Shown here: one piece after another, positions 15,516 through 24,386 of the stretch
How positions within the stretch are numbered: the first letter of the stretch is position 1
How the letters are laid out: each line of letters begins with the position of its first letter
Assembly: GCA_910574185.1 (NCBI GenBank)
Contig: CAJSZQ010000031.1
Span: 1-47,688 of the forward strand
Reading direction: 5' to 3'
DNA length: 47,688 nucleotides
Source: Lachnospiraceae bacterium
GTDB taxonomy: Bacteria; Bacillota; Clostridia; Lachnospirales; Lachnospiraceae
The notes under the pieces: generated by a model
Seen by the model: only the letters and a program-made list of their open reading frames with translations
Database searches by the model: none
What the model was told of the DNA's origin: nothing
Translations under genes and position numbers: made by a program

Positions 15516-16889
15516 CTATCCACATACCTCCCGGCAAACAATTCGCCACACTTCCTGATAAGACAGCCCATGTTCCCGGCACAGCCTGACTATACTTTCA
15601 TACTCCGGATAAATCCTCTGTTCGGTCCCTATTTCACAGACCTTTACCTGCACTTTCCCCAGAGACGTGTCGCTCTCCCTTAATTCCCGATTCAAAACTG
15701 TTCTTTCCATCTTCATTCTGCGAATACCGATGGTTGTTGTATTCTGGAAAATTATTTCCTGCAGCCTTTCCATCTCTTCTTCCATACAGATTACATTCAG
15801 TTCATATGCAGGACGGTTTTTCTTCATATATGCCGGAGTATAATAAACATCTCTTGCGCCCTCTTCCATAAGGCGGTTCATCACATAGCCCAATGCCTCC
15901 CCTGTGCAGTCGTCAATATTGCTTTCCAAATGCCAGATTGTATCCTTCCCTATCATATCTGTTTTTTGTATATCCGCCGCTTGCACTTCCATTTCTTCTG
16001 ACTCAACCAACATCGCCCGCAGAACTCCAGCGCGGCCGTAATCCCGCTTCCCGGCCCCCATACCAGTATCCAGAATCCGATATTTATTCGGAAGTTTATC
16101 CGCAGTCTTTATCGCTGCTACGATTGCCGCGCCTGTCGGTGTTACCAGTTCTCCCTCGGTCTCAGTCATGTGCAGCGTCAGTTGATGAGATGCTGCAATA
16201 TGAACTACCGCCGGCACCGGCACCGGAATCACCCCATGCTGACAGCGGATTGTTCCGCGCCCCTCGTATAATTCCCCTGTAATTACTTCTGTAATATCCA
16301 AATTATCCAGACAAATGGATGCAGCCGCAATATCTACGATGGAATCTAAGGCTCCCACCTCATGGAAATGTACCTGCTCCGCCGGTACTCCATGCGCTTT
16401 CGCCTCCGCGTCTGCAAGAATCCCAAATATCCGAAGCGCCGTATCCTTTGCCCGCTTGGTCATATCTGAATTTTGTATAATCTCTCTGATTTCCGGCAGG
16501 CCCCTGTGCACATGACTATGATGATGCCCCTCTGCACCTGTGTCATTGTGTTCATGGTCATGCCGTTCTATATATGCATGATTGTGCTCATGATTATGAG
16601 GTTCTGCATGAGCATGACTGTGTCCATTTTCAGAATGACGCTCATGCCCATGCAGATACTCCATATCATGGTCATGAGGATTGTGTGCTTCATCCAGAAT
16701 CACATGAAAATCACAGGCATCCAATCCTGACTTTTTCACTCTTGTAACAGCAATATCAAATTCATCCAGCGGAAGACTCTTCAGCGTTTTCATAAGTACG
16801 CTTTCATCCGCCCCTAAATCCAGCAGCGCGCCAACCGTCATATCGCCGCTGATTCCACTATAGCATTCCAAATAAAGTGTTTTACCCAT
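15516..16889 (-). CDS. larC: Nickel-pincer cofactor synthesis protein LarC (unsplit)
   Basis: Nickel insertase of 457 aa using CTP. The N-terminus LYLECYSGISGDMTVGALLDLG and motifs VPAEQVHFHEVGALDSIVDI, VPVPAVV, TPTGAAI and WHLESNIDDCTGEALGYV are diagnostic. Residues 69-128 hold about 21 histidines, a nickel-binding tract. In some lactobacilli LarC is made through a programmed frameshift between two frames; here a single continuous frame encodes the whole protein. It overlaps larB by 8 bp. It is the middle gene of a larB-larC-larE run. Confidence 0.95.
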   Translation of the reverse strand: MGKTLYLECYSGISGDMTVGALLDLGADESVLMKTLKSLPLDEFDIAVTRVKKSGLDACDFHVILDEAHNPHDHDMEYLHGHERHSENGHSHAHAEPHNHEHNHAYIERHDHEHNDTGAEGHHHSHVHRGLPEIREIIQNSDMTKRAKDTALRIFGILADAEAKAHGVPAEQVHFHEVGALDSIVDIAAASICLDNLDITEVITGELYEGRGTIRCQHGVIPVPVPAVVHIAASHQLTLHMTETEGELVTPTGAAIVAAIKTADKLPNKYRILDTGMGAGKRDYGRAGVLRAMLVESEEMEVQAADIQKTDMIGKDTIWHLESNIDDCTGEALGYVMNRLMEEGARDVYYTPAYMKKNRPAYELNVICMEEEMERLQEIIFQNTTTIGIRRMKMERTVLNRELRESDTSLGKVQVKVCEIGTEQRIYPEYESIVRLCREHGLSYQEVWRIVCREVCG

Positions 16890-17646
16890 TCTTTACTCCT
16901 AACCGGTTAATCTGGGTGGCAATATAGCCAGCCCCGAAACCGTTATCAATATTTACCACCGAGATTCCATTTGCACAGGAATTAATCATAGTAAGCAGCG
17001 CAGAAAGCCCATGAAAGCTTGCGCCGTAGCCTATAGACGTGGGAACTGCAATCACAGGCTTATCCACCAATCCCCCTATCACGCTTGCCAGCGCGCCCTC
17101 CATACCTGCCACCGCTACCACGCAGTTTGCCTTCTGAATCACATTCAGCCTGGACAGCATTCGGTGAAGGCCGCTGACTCCCACATCATATAATCGTTCT
17201 ACATGACTTCCGAAAAACTCTGCCACTTTCGCTGCTTCCTCGGCAACCGGAATGTCCGCCGTACCGGCAGAGCAAACCGCAATGCACCCCTTCCTGACTT
17301 TATCCGGCTTTTCTATCTTAATAATACGAGATACCTCGTCATATTCCACCTGGGGATACTGTTCTTTTAACAGCTCATACTGCGCCGCAGACGCTCTGGT
17401 TCCCAGCACTTCCCCATCATGCTCGTACAACTTTCCAAATATTTCCACAAGAAATTTATCTGCTTTACCACTGCAGAATATTACCTCGGGAAAACCCTGT
17501 CTAATCTTCCTGTGGGTATCAAGTTTCGCATACCCCTGCTCTCCGCCAAGGTCCTCTTCAAAAGGCTGTCCCCGGAAATACTGTTCCGCCTCATCTATTG
17601 AGATTTCTCCGTTTTTCAACCGAATTAATATATCTCTCGTCTCCAT
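16882..17646 (-). CDS. larB: Nickel-pincer cofactor synthesis carboxylase/hydrolase LarB
   Basis: First enzyme of the pathway, 254 aa; LarB carboxylates and hydrolyses nicotinic acid adenine dinucleotide. The C-terminal PurE-like domain shows CSAGTADIPVAEEAA, YDVGVSGLHR, VVAVAGMEGALASVI and VPTSIGYG. The N-terminal half has FPEVIFCSGK and TRAS. It begins 14 bp after the aldo/keto reductase gene and overlaps larC, so it is operonic with both. No larA racemase is present nearby. Confidence 0.95.
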   Translation of the reverse strand: METRDILIRLKNGEISIDEAEQYFRGQPFEEDLGGEQGYAKLDTHRKIRQGFPEVIFCSGKADKFLVEIFGKLYEHDGEVLGTRASAAQYELLKEQYPQVEYDEVSRIIKIEKPDKVRKGCIAVCSAGTADIPVAEEAAKVAEFFGSHVERLYDVGVSGLHRMLSRLNVIQKANCVVAVAGMEGALASVIGGLVDKPVIAVPTSIGYGASFHGLSALLTMINSCANGISVVNIDNGFGAGYIATQINRLGVKNG

Positions 17647-17659
17647 ATCATCCTCCTCT

Positions 17660-18841
17660 CTATCCCAGGAACCCTAGCTTTTTTATAATTTTTAATCCGA
17701 TTCTATAATAAAAAGGCAGCAATTCTTTATCTGCCTCCTTTAGCTCTTTCCGTATTTCCAGACCCTGAGGGCAAATCTTCTCACATTTCCCACACTCGAT
17801 ACAGCTTCCAGGCTCTGTAAAATCCTTCTGCAGACAAACCGTCTGCAAATATTCATGCCTTCCGCTGCCTTTGCCCTCTGTATACATATGATTATAACAG
17901 CGGAAAGCTGCCGGAATATCAATCCCCTTCGGACAGGGCATGCAATACCCGCACCCAGTACAACCCACCCGGAGCGTCCCCTGAATCTCCTGCCTGATTT
18001 GTTCAATCAGTTTCTTATCTTCCTCCGTAAACTCGCCAGTCTCTACTTCTGACGCAATCCGTATATTTTCTTCCACCATATCAATGGAATTCATGCCAGA
18101 GAGCACACAGGTTACCTCTGGTTGTTCCCACAGCCACCGGAACGCCCATTCTGCAGGCGTCCGTTTCTTCGGATACTCTGCAATCAGCTTCTTAGCCCTT
18201 TCTGGCAGCAGGTCCACCAGTTTACCGCCTCTTAACGGCTCCATAATAATCACCGGAACGCCTTTTTCCGCCGCTGCAAGAAGCCCTGCTCTTCCCGCCT
18301 GGGTATGCTCATCCATGTAATTATACTGAATCTGGCAGAAATCCCAGTCATAGGCATTCAATATCTGCAGGAACATCTCTGTATTACCATGATAAGAAAA
18401 ACCTAAATTACGGATGCTTCCTTCCTGTTTTTTCTTATCAATCCATTCGACAATTCCCAAATCCTTCAACTTGTTCCATGCCGTCACATCCGTCAACATG
18501 TGCATCAGATAATAGTCAATATAGTCTGTCTGAAGACGTTTTAACTGCTCCTCAAAATATTTATCTACAGCGCTTTTCGACTTAATATAGTACTGTGGCA
18601 GTTTCGTTGCTATGGATATCTGCTCCCGACAATGGTTTCTCTTAAGAATTTCGCCAACCGCCGCCTCGCTGCCTGGATAAATATAGGCAGTATCCAGATA
18701 ATTGACGCCGCCCCGAATGGCTTCCATGACCTCCCGTTCTGCTTTATCAATGTCAATACTATTTCCCTTTTTTGTAAAACGCATACAACCAAACCCAAGT
18801 AAAGAGATAGGATTACCGTACCGGTCGTTTCTGTACTGCAT
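17660..18841 (-). CDS. Aldo/keto reductase with C-terminal 4Fe-4S ferredoxin-like domain
   Basis: Oxidoreductase of 393 aa. The AKR barrel has the catalytic tetrad D50, Y55, K80 and H114 in expected contexts (LDTAYIYPG, ATK, YLMHML). The C-terminal 100 residues add two cysteine groups, CTGCGYCMPCPKGI and CIECGKCEKICPQGL, typical for Fe-S clusters. This fused type is widespread in anaerobes; the substrate is unknown. It lies between tex (7 bp) and larB (14 bp), so it may be co-transcribed with the lar genes without a proven link to them. Confidence 0.9.
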   Translation of the reverse strand: MQYRNDRYGNPISLLGFGCMRFTKKGNSIDIDKAEREVMEAIRGGVNYLDTAYIYPGSEAAVGEILKRNHCREQISIATKLPQYYIKSKSAVDKYFEEQLKRLQTDYIDYYLMHMLTDVTAWNKLKDLGIVEWIDKKKQEGSIRNLGFSYHGNTEMFLQILNAYDWDFCQIQYNYMDEHTQAGRAGLLAAAEKGVPVIIMEPLRGGKLVDLLPERAKKLIAEYPKKRTPAEWAFRWLWEQPEVTCVLSGMNSIDMVEENIRIASEVETGEFTEEDKKLIEQIRQEIQGTLRVGCTGCGYCMPCPKGIDIPAAFRCYNHMYTEGKGSGRHEYLQTVCLQKDFTEPGSCIECGKCEKICPQGLEIRKELKEADKELLPFYYRIGLKIIKKLGFLG

Positions 18842-18847
18842 ATATAT

Positions 18848-21001
18848 TTATACCCCTTTCATCGTAAGTGCAATCCGCTTCTTTTTCATATCCACGCTCA
18901 GAACTTTTACATCTACAATATCGCCCACACTCACCGCTTCTAATGGATGTTTGATAAATTTCTTATCCGTTATCTCGGAAATGTGCACCAGACCGTCCTG
19001 ATGAACTCCAATATCCACAAACGCGCCAAAATCAATGACGTTGCGAACCGTTCCCTTTAGAATCATACCTTCTTTCAAATCTTTCATATCCAGCACGTCT
19101 GTGCGCAAAATAGGCTTCGGCATCTCATCTCTCGGATCGCGTCCAGGCTTCTCCAACTCCTTCACAATATCCCGCAATGTAATCTCGCCGATTCCAAGCT
19201 CCTCGGCCAGTTTCTTATAATCGCGAATCGTGAGAGACAGCCCTGTCAGCTTGCCGCCGCTGATATCTGATACAGCAAAGCCCTGTTTCTTCAGAAGCTT
19301 TTCTGCCGCCTCATAGGACTCCGGATGGACGCTGGTGCCGTCTAAGGGATTACTTCCCTCACTGATACGCATAAATCCGGCGCACTGCTCAAAAGCTTTA
19401 GGGCCAAGCTTTGCCACCTTTAAAAGTTCCTTCCTGCTGTGAAAGCTTCCGTTCTCCTCCCTGTAAGCAACAATATTTTTCGCTATGGTTCCGGAAATAC
19501 CAGAAATATACGAAAGCAATGGCGCCGAAGCCGTATTCAAATCTACGCCGACTTTATTTACACAATCTTCCACCACACCGCTCAATGCCTGGCTCAGTTT
19601 CTTTTGATTCATATCATGCTGGTACTGTCCTACTCCGATAGACTTCGGCTCAATCTTTACCAGTTCCGCCAATGGGTCCTGCAGCCTTCTGGCAATTGAT
19701 ACGGCGCTTCTCTGTCCCACGTCAAATTTCGGAAATTCCTCTGTAGCTAACTTACTCGCAGAATATACCGAAGCTCCCGCCTCATTGACAATCACGTACT
19801 GTACCTGCTCCGGAATTTCCTTTAAAAGCTCCACAATTACCTGCTCTGACTCCCTGGAGGCGGTTCCATTTCCAAGAGAAATCAGAGTGATATTGTATTT
19901 CTTAATAATCTTCTTTAATAAATCCTTAGAAGCCTTTATCTTCTGAGGCGTAGTCGGCGCTGTCGGATAGATAATCGTAGTACCGATTACCTTACCGGTA
20001 GCATCGACCACCGCCAACTTACATCCTGTACGAAATGCCGGGTCCCAGCCAAGAACTGTCTGTCCAACAATTGGAGGCTGCATCAAAAGCTGCTCTAAAT
20101 TCTTCCCAAATACCGCAATCGCTCCGTCTTCCGCCTTCTCTGTCAAATCATTACGAATCTCCCGCTCGATAGCCGGAGCAATCAGTCTGTGATAACTGTC
20201 GTCGGCTGCCTCCTTTAAAATCGGCGTAGTATAAGGATTATTGCTATGAATCGTCTTTTTCTCTAAATAACGTAAAATATCTTCTTCCGGCGCCTCCACT
20301 TTTACCGTAAGGAATTTCTCCTTCTCCCCGCGATTTAAAGCCAGCACCCTGTGACCGGCAAGCTTCGTCACAGGCTCGTCAAAGTCATAATACATCTCAT
20401 AGACCGACTCGGCCTCGGAATCCTTCGCCAGCGAAACCACTCTCCCCTTCTTAATCGTCATATTCCGAATCCAGGTACGATAATCTGCTTCATCGGAAAT
20501 ACTCTCGGCAATAATATCTTTTGCCCCGGCAATGGCATCCTGGACAGTAGCTACTTCCTTCTCCGGATTCACGTACTCTCCCGCCAGCTCTTCCACAGCA
20601 ACTTTCGTATTCTGCAAAGTAATAAGAGCCGCCAGCGGTTCCAGCCCGCGCTCCTTCGCAATCATGGCGCGTGTTCTCCTTTTCGGACGATATGGACGGT
20701 ATAAATCATCCACTGCAACCTGAGTCTCCGCCGCTAATATCTGTGCTTTTAATTCTTCTGTAAGCTTCCCTTGCTCTTCAATGCTTGAGAGAACTTGCTC
20801 CTTTTTCTCCTCTAAATTTCTTAAGTATGTAAGCCTCTCATCCAGCTTTCTAAGCTGCTCGTCATCCAACGTTCCATGTTTCTCCTTACGGTAACGGGCA
20901 ATAAAAGGTATCGTATTGCCTTCATCAATCAATTGAACTGCGGCGTCCACCTGCCACCGTTTTACCCCAAGCTCTTCTGTAATCTTCTGATTAATATCCA
21001 T
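18848..21001 (-). CDS. tex: Tex family RNA-binding transcription accessory protein
   Basis: Cytoplasmic protein of 717 aa, usual length. Domains in order: N-terminal helical region (WQVDAAVQLIDEGNTIPFIARYRKE), YqgF-like RNase H fold (GWDPAFRTGCKLAVVD near 330), helix-hairpin-helix part (SYISGISGTIAKNIVAYR near 500) and a C-terminal S1 domain (about 646-717; KGTVRNVIDFGAFVDIGVHQDGL region). Tex binds nucleic acids and influences transcription and ribosome dependent processes. It is the first gene of the tex-AKR-larBCE run. Confidence 0.96.
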   Translation of the reverse strand: MDINQKITEELGVKRWQVDAAVQLIDEGNTIPFIARYRKEKHGTLDDEQLRKLDERLTYLRNLEEKKEQVLSSIEEQGKLTEELKAQILAAETQVAVDDLYRPYRPKRRTRAMIAKERGLEPLAALITLQNTKVAVEELAGEYVNPEKEVATVQDAIAGAKDIIAESISDEADYRTWIRNMTIKKGRVVSLAKDSEAESVYEMYYDFDEPVTKLAGHRVLALNRGEKEKFLTVKVEAPEEDILRYLEKKTIHSNNPYTTPILKEAADDSYHRLIAPAIEREIRNDLTEKAEDGAIAVFGKNLEQLLMQPPIVGQTVLGWDPAFRTGCKLAVVDATGKVIGTTIIYPTAPTTPQKIKASKDLLKKIIKKYNITLISLGNGTASRESEQVIVELLKEIPEQVQYVIVNEAGASVYSASKLATEEFPKFDVGQRSAVSIARRLQDPLAELVKIEPKSIGVGQYQHDMNQKKLSQALSGVVEDCVNKVGVDLNTASAPLLSYISGISGTIAKNIVAYREENGSFHSRKELLKVAKLGPKAFEQCAGFMRISEGSNPLDGTSVHPESYEAAEKLLKKQGFAVSDISGGKLTGLSLTIRDYKKLAEELGIGEITLRDIVKELEKPGRDPRDEMPKPILRTDVLDMKDLKEGMILKGTVRNVIDFGAFVDIGVHQDGLVHISEITDKKFIKHPLEAVSVGDIVDVKVLSVDMKKKRIALTMKGV

Positions 21002-21166
21002 ATAACTATTCCTCTCTGTTCCAACATTCTTTATATAACTTACTTAATAAGTCTGCATTAAAATATCTCCCCAATCCCCCGTCGCTCCCTATTGTGTAAG
21101 CATATCATGAACAAAATGCATATTCAAGGGGTTCTCTATACGCATTATCTACTATGAGCATGTTAC

Positions 21167-21406
21167 GTTACTGTTCACACGTCATTTTGTATACAGCGGG
21201 TTGAATCAGGAGCAGGTCTCTAAGCAGACAATTCAGGAGTACTTTTCATGGAATTGAAATAGCAGCTTATGCTAGACTTAGACGCGAAGGCTTTCCTTGG
21301 CGGCTTAGTCTGCCTAAGCTGATAGTTCAATGGAATGTTACTCCGTCTGCTCAGAGACATGCTCCTGATTCAACCCGCGTCCGACAGGCGACATGTGAAC
21401 AGTAAC
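21167..21406 (+). repeat. 240-bp foldback element, copy A
   Basis: The ends GTTACTGTTCAC and GTGAACAGTAAC are a perfect 12-bp inverted repeat. The whole element is an imperfect palindrome: for example TTGAATCAGGAGCAGGTCTC near the left is answered by GAGACATGCTCCTGATTCAA near the right, and both arms contain AGCTTA/TAAGC parts. A second copy is at 34459-34697 in opposite orientation. It has no coding capacity for a transposase. It occupies most of the 516-bp gap between tex and the tetR-type gene; the rest of that gap holds the tetR promoter and presumably the tex promoter. Confidence 0.85.
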
Positions 21407-21444
21407 CAGGTTACAAAAGTCAGAACCGAGTCTGCTCTGTTTTG

Positions 21445-21473
21445 TTGAATCTTTCCAGGAATTATGGTATACT
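21445..21473 (+). promoter_or_regulatory. Promoter of the TetR-type regulator
   Basis: TTGAAT (21445-21450) is followed after 17 bp by TATACT (21468-21473). It lies 44 bp before the start codon. A ribosome binding site AAAGGAGA follows. Confidence 0.65.
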
Positions 21474-21517
21474 TACCAGATAAGCATTAGCGAGAACAAA
21501 GGAGATACCAATCAGCC

Positions 21518-22120
21518 ATGCCAGAAATCCAGGAATTATCCAAACAACAGTTAAAATCAAAAGAAACGAAAGGACGCATTTTCCGCGCGGCCAAAACAAT
21601 CCTGCAGCAAAAAGGCTACGAAGCCCTGTCCATTAAAAATATCTGTGAAGAAGCGGGCGTATCAAACGGCAGTTTTTATCATCATTTCAAGACAAAAGAC
21701 GACTTATTGTCCTACTATATCGAGGAGCAGCCCAGTATCAATCCTGATCTGCTTGACCTGCCGTCTAACGCGGACGAAGCCAAAATAACAATTATCCATG
21801 TATACCTGAACTATATCCATTACTGCCGGGAGCTTGGTTTGGACTTTATCTCTAATTACTATACTCCTAAGAATCAGTCTCTGAACCCTGATATCTGGGC
21901 GGACCGCCCATACCCGATTGTAACGGTCCACAATTATCTTCAGAAGGCAATGGATGCCGGTATCATTGTACTGAAACATCCGTTAGATGAGGTGAGCACT
22001 GATATTCGTATGATTGTAATCGGAAATGTATTTGAATGGAGTCTGAAAAATGGAGAAGCGGATTTTGAAAAAAATATGCGCCGTTCACTGGAATGTTATC
22101 TGGATGGAGTAATAAAATAG
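21518..22120 (+). CDS. TetR/AcrR family transcriptional regulator
   Basis: Regulator of 200 aa. The N-terminal helix-turn-helix is at about residues 17-63 (GRIFRAAKTILQQKGYEALSIKNI, then EEAGVSNGSFYHHFKTKDDLL; only key parts are given). The ligand-binding C-terminal half is not assignable. The start follows AAAGGAG. It stands alone on the plus strand with its own promoter and terminator; its targets are not evident, though the adjacent sugar-sensing operon is encoded on the other strand. Confidence 0.9.
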   Translation: MPEIQELSKQQLKSKETKGRIFRAAKTILQQKGYEALSIKNICEEAGVSNGSFYHHFKTKDDLLSYYIEEQPSINPDLLDLPSNADEAKITIIHVYLNYIHYCRELGLDFISNYYTPKNQSLNPDIWADRPYPIVTVHNYLQKAMDAGIIVLKHPLDEVSTDIRMIVIGNVFEWSLKNGEADFEKNMRRSLECYLDGVIK

Positions 22121-22130
22121 AACTAAAAAA

Positions 22131-22165
22131 GCCTTTCAAGCAGGCGGTCTTGAAAGGTTTCTTTA
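22131..22165 (+). terminator. Terminator of the TetR-type gene
   Basis: CCTTTCAAG and CTTGAAAGG form a 9-bp perfect stem around an 8-nt loop, followed by TTTCTTT. It begins 10 bp after the stop codon. Confidence 0.8.
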
Positions 22166-22314
22166 TCAGGGAATTGGCTTATTCAGCCTTGTCAATCATT
22201 TGATAAACTCATTATACCGCTCTTTTATCGAAATTTCCAATCGGTTATTTTGATATAAAAGCACACTTATAGATATTTTCTATATATAGTATCTCCTGTT
22301 TGCGTTCTTTCATC

Positions 22315-23361
22315 TCAGCGCCAGCTCTTTCTTTCAAGAAATCTCTCTGCCATCTCCTTTGTCACCTTAAAATAAGGCAGGTAAATATACCGCTCATTCT
22401 GAAATTCGATTTCCCCCATCCCTTGTCCAGTTACCAGTGCAATTGCAAGCTTCGCCATTGCCGCCGCCTGCCCTTCTTTATCATTGTATACCGTCCCGGC
22501 CAGTCTCTGGTCTCTGACTGCCTCCAGTCCCACATCTGTACCGTCAATTCCTAAGAACGCCGGAAGCGCCGACTCCGTATAATTCAGTTTCTCATAAGCG
22601 TCCAAAGCTCCCAGGGCCATATCGTCATTATTCGCCAGAACGAGCTCAATTTTGTTCTGGTGCTGGCTAATCATCTGGAGCATCTGGTTCTGGGCCTGGG
22701 CCCGGTTCCAGTTTGCAATTCCATAGCTTAATTTTTCAATTGCAATCCCATTACTTTTCAGGGTATCTACCACATTTTCCGTCCGGATAATCGCATCCTG
22801 ATGTCCCGCTTCCCCTTCTAACACGACATATTGAATTTTCCCATCCTTATTCCGGTCTATCCCCGAATCCGACTGTATCAGCTCAATAGCCATCTCCCCC
22901 TGTAAAATACCAGACTGAGCCGCAAGCGCTCCTACATAATACAGTTTGTCCCACTGCATCATATCTTCCGCAACCGGCTCCCGGTTAAAGAAAATAATTG
23001 GCACGTTGTTTTCCCTGGCAAGGTCAATAATTTCTGACGGGTCCGCCCGGTCTACCAGATTCACACAGAGAACATTACAGCCTGCGTCAATCAGTTCCCT
23101 CGCCTGATCATTCTGGGTACGTTGAGAACCACCCGCACCGCGAATCAACATAGCAGTCTCATAGCCTTTTTCTTCATAATTTTGAAACTCATCTTTGAGG
23201 CAAGAAATCATCTGACTAAGAAATGTATCGCTCTGTTCATAATATGTCACTCCCACGTATACCTTATCTTCCTCATAAGGCTCTTCCTTTCCGCAAGCAC
23301 AAAAAAGCTGTATCCCCATACAAAAAACAATTCCTGCCGCCAGTATTTTTTTCATTTCCAT
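22315..23361 (-). CDS. Galactose/glucose-binding protein (MglB-like), canonical order
   Basis: Extracytoplasmic sugar-binding protein of 348 aa. The signal region ends in FCAC (C23), an atypical lipobox. The periplasmic-binding fold follows in normal order: VYVGVTYYEQSDTFLSQM, QNDQARELIDAGCNVLCVNLVD (about 80-100), VPIIFFNREP, YYVGALAAQSGILQGE, a calcium-loop-like DRNKDGKIQ, GHQDAIIRT and LANNDDMALGALDA. This is the MglB pattern. It is the last gene after a response regulator, a histidine kinase and another binding protein, so it may deliver sugar to the sensor and not only to a transporter. The upstream GGTGGAG supports the start. Confidence 0.87.
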   Translation of the reverse strand: MEMKKILAAGIVFCMGIQLFCACGKEEPYEEDKVYVGVTYYEQSDTFLSQMISCLKDEFQNYEEKGYETAMLIRGAGGSQRTQNDQARELIDAGCNVLCVNLVDRADPSEIIDLARENNVPIIFFNREPVAEDMMQWDKLYYVGALAAQSGILQGEMAIELIQSDSGIDRNKDGKIQYVVLEGEAGHQDAIIRTENVVDTLKSNGIAIEKLSYGIANWNRAQAQNQMLQMISQHQNKIELVLANNDDMALGALDAYEKLNYTESALPAFLGIDGTDVGLEAVRDQRLAGTVYNDKEGQAAAMAKLAIALVTGQGMGEIEFQNERYIYLPYFKVTKEMAERFLERKSWR

Positions 23362-23373
23362 AATAACTCCACC

Positions 23374-24348
23374 CTATTGGCTCATTGTAAATAAAATTTC
23401 CTGATTTTCTTTTGAAAACAGATTCTCTCTCCGCATTACTGTAAAGGAAACCGTCTGATTCTCCGGCTTTCCAAAAATATAGCCAAAACTTTCCGCCGCT
23501 CCAACCAGGCTCTGATACCCCATGTCAAAATCATCCGGCACCAGCAGACATTGGACGGAATCTGTATCCAGACAGTACACCGCTTCCATTGAATTTCCGA
23601 TTCCATACACCAACGCTCCATGCAGATTATTTGCTGTAACAGCCTTTCCGGCCAATACCAGACTATAATCGTCCAGGGCAATCACAAAATCCACCCTTGA
23701 TTTCTTTTCCAGAACCGTCTCCTCTTCATCCTTAGAAGGCTCAGAAACCTCCCATACAACCTTCACTCCCTTATCCTTTAAAATCGAAACAGCGCCCTTT
23801 CTTCTCTCAGCAACCGCTTCTGAATTGCCATATTCCGAAACGATACCCAAAGTCTTCCCTTTCACATTCCCATTATAGTCATTTAACAATTCTTTTGCTA
23901 ATTCTTGCCCCAACGCGTAATTATCCGGCTGCACAATCGGAATATCCGATAACCTGCCTTCGCCGGCCGTCGGATACTCTATTAACAAAACAGGAATTTT
24001 TTTTCCCAGTTTTTTTAACATCTCCTCTGATTCATCTCCTGGAACCGGTTGTAAAATCACCGCATTTGCTCCGTTTGCAATCTCATGCTCAACGATTTCT
24101 GTTTCCTCTTCCGTCGTTAATGCTCCTCCCGTACTAACCACAAACAGTTCTATCTCTTCATCCTGCGCCGCCATCCTAAGCCCATATTTGAACGCTGCCC
24201 ATCTGTTATCGTCTGAATTCTGAACAATCACAGAAACCTTTCCCCGTCCTTCTCCGTCTTTTCCCCAGAGCATAGCGATAGCTGTTATGATAACCATTAC
24301 CGCCAGTACTGCTTCCGTTAAAATGAATACATTTTTACTACTCTTCAT
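23374..24348 (-). CDS. Membrane-anchored sugar-binding protein of the sensor module
   Basis: Protein of about 324 aa with one N-terminal membrane helix (residues 7-28) and no lipobox cysteine, so it stays tethered as a whole. The rest is a periplasmic-binding fold: KVSVIVQNSDDNRWAAFKYGL, HEIANGANAVILQPV, IPIVQPDNYALGQEL, and GNSMEAVYCLDTDSVQCLL (key segments). It lies between the kinase and the MglB-like protein. This resembles XylFII, which binds sugar and a LytS-type kinase in clostridia. The start at 24348 is preferred because GGGAAAGAGAG precedes it; a TTG at 24390 would overlap the kinase stop. Confidence 0.8.
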   Translation of the reverse strand: MKSSKNVFILTEAVLAVMVIITAIAMLWGKDGEGRGKVSVIVQNSDDNRWAAFKYGLRMAAQDEEIELFVVSTGGALTTEEETEIVEHEIANGANAVILQPVPGDESEEMLKKLGKKIPVLLIEYPTAGEGRLSDIPIVQPDNYALGQELAKELLNDYNGNVKGKTLGIVSEYGNSEAVAERRKGAVSILKDKGVKVVWEVSEPSKDEEETVLEKKSRVDFVIALDDYSLVLAGKAVTANNLHGALVYGIGNSMEAVYCLDTDSVQCLLVPDDFDMGYQSLVGAAESFGYIFGKPENQTVSFTVMRRENLFSKENQEILFTMSQ

Positions 24349-24386
24349 CTCTCTTTCCCTATCTCTTCCCATCAGGCATTTCTTTA

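Noticed and set aside
16473..16730. Met/Ile-rich plus-strand frame over the LarC histidine tract
   Set aside because: It is the complement of the His codon repeats in larC and has no independent support.
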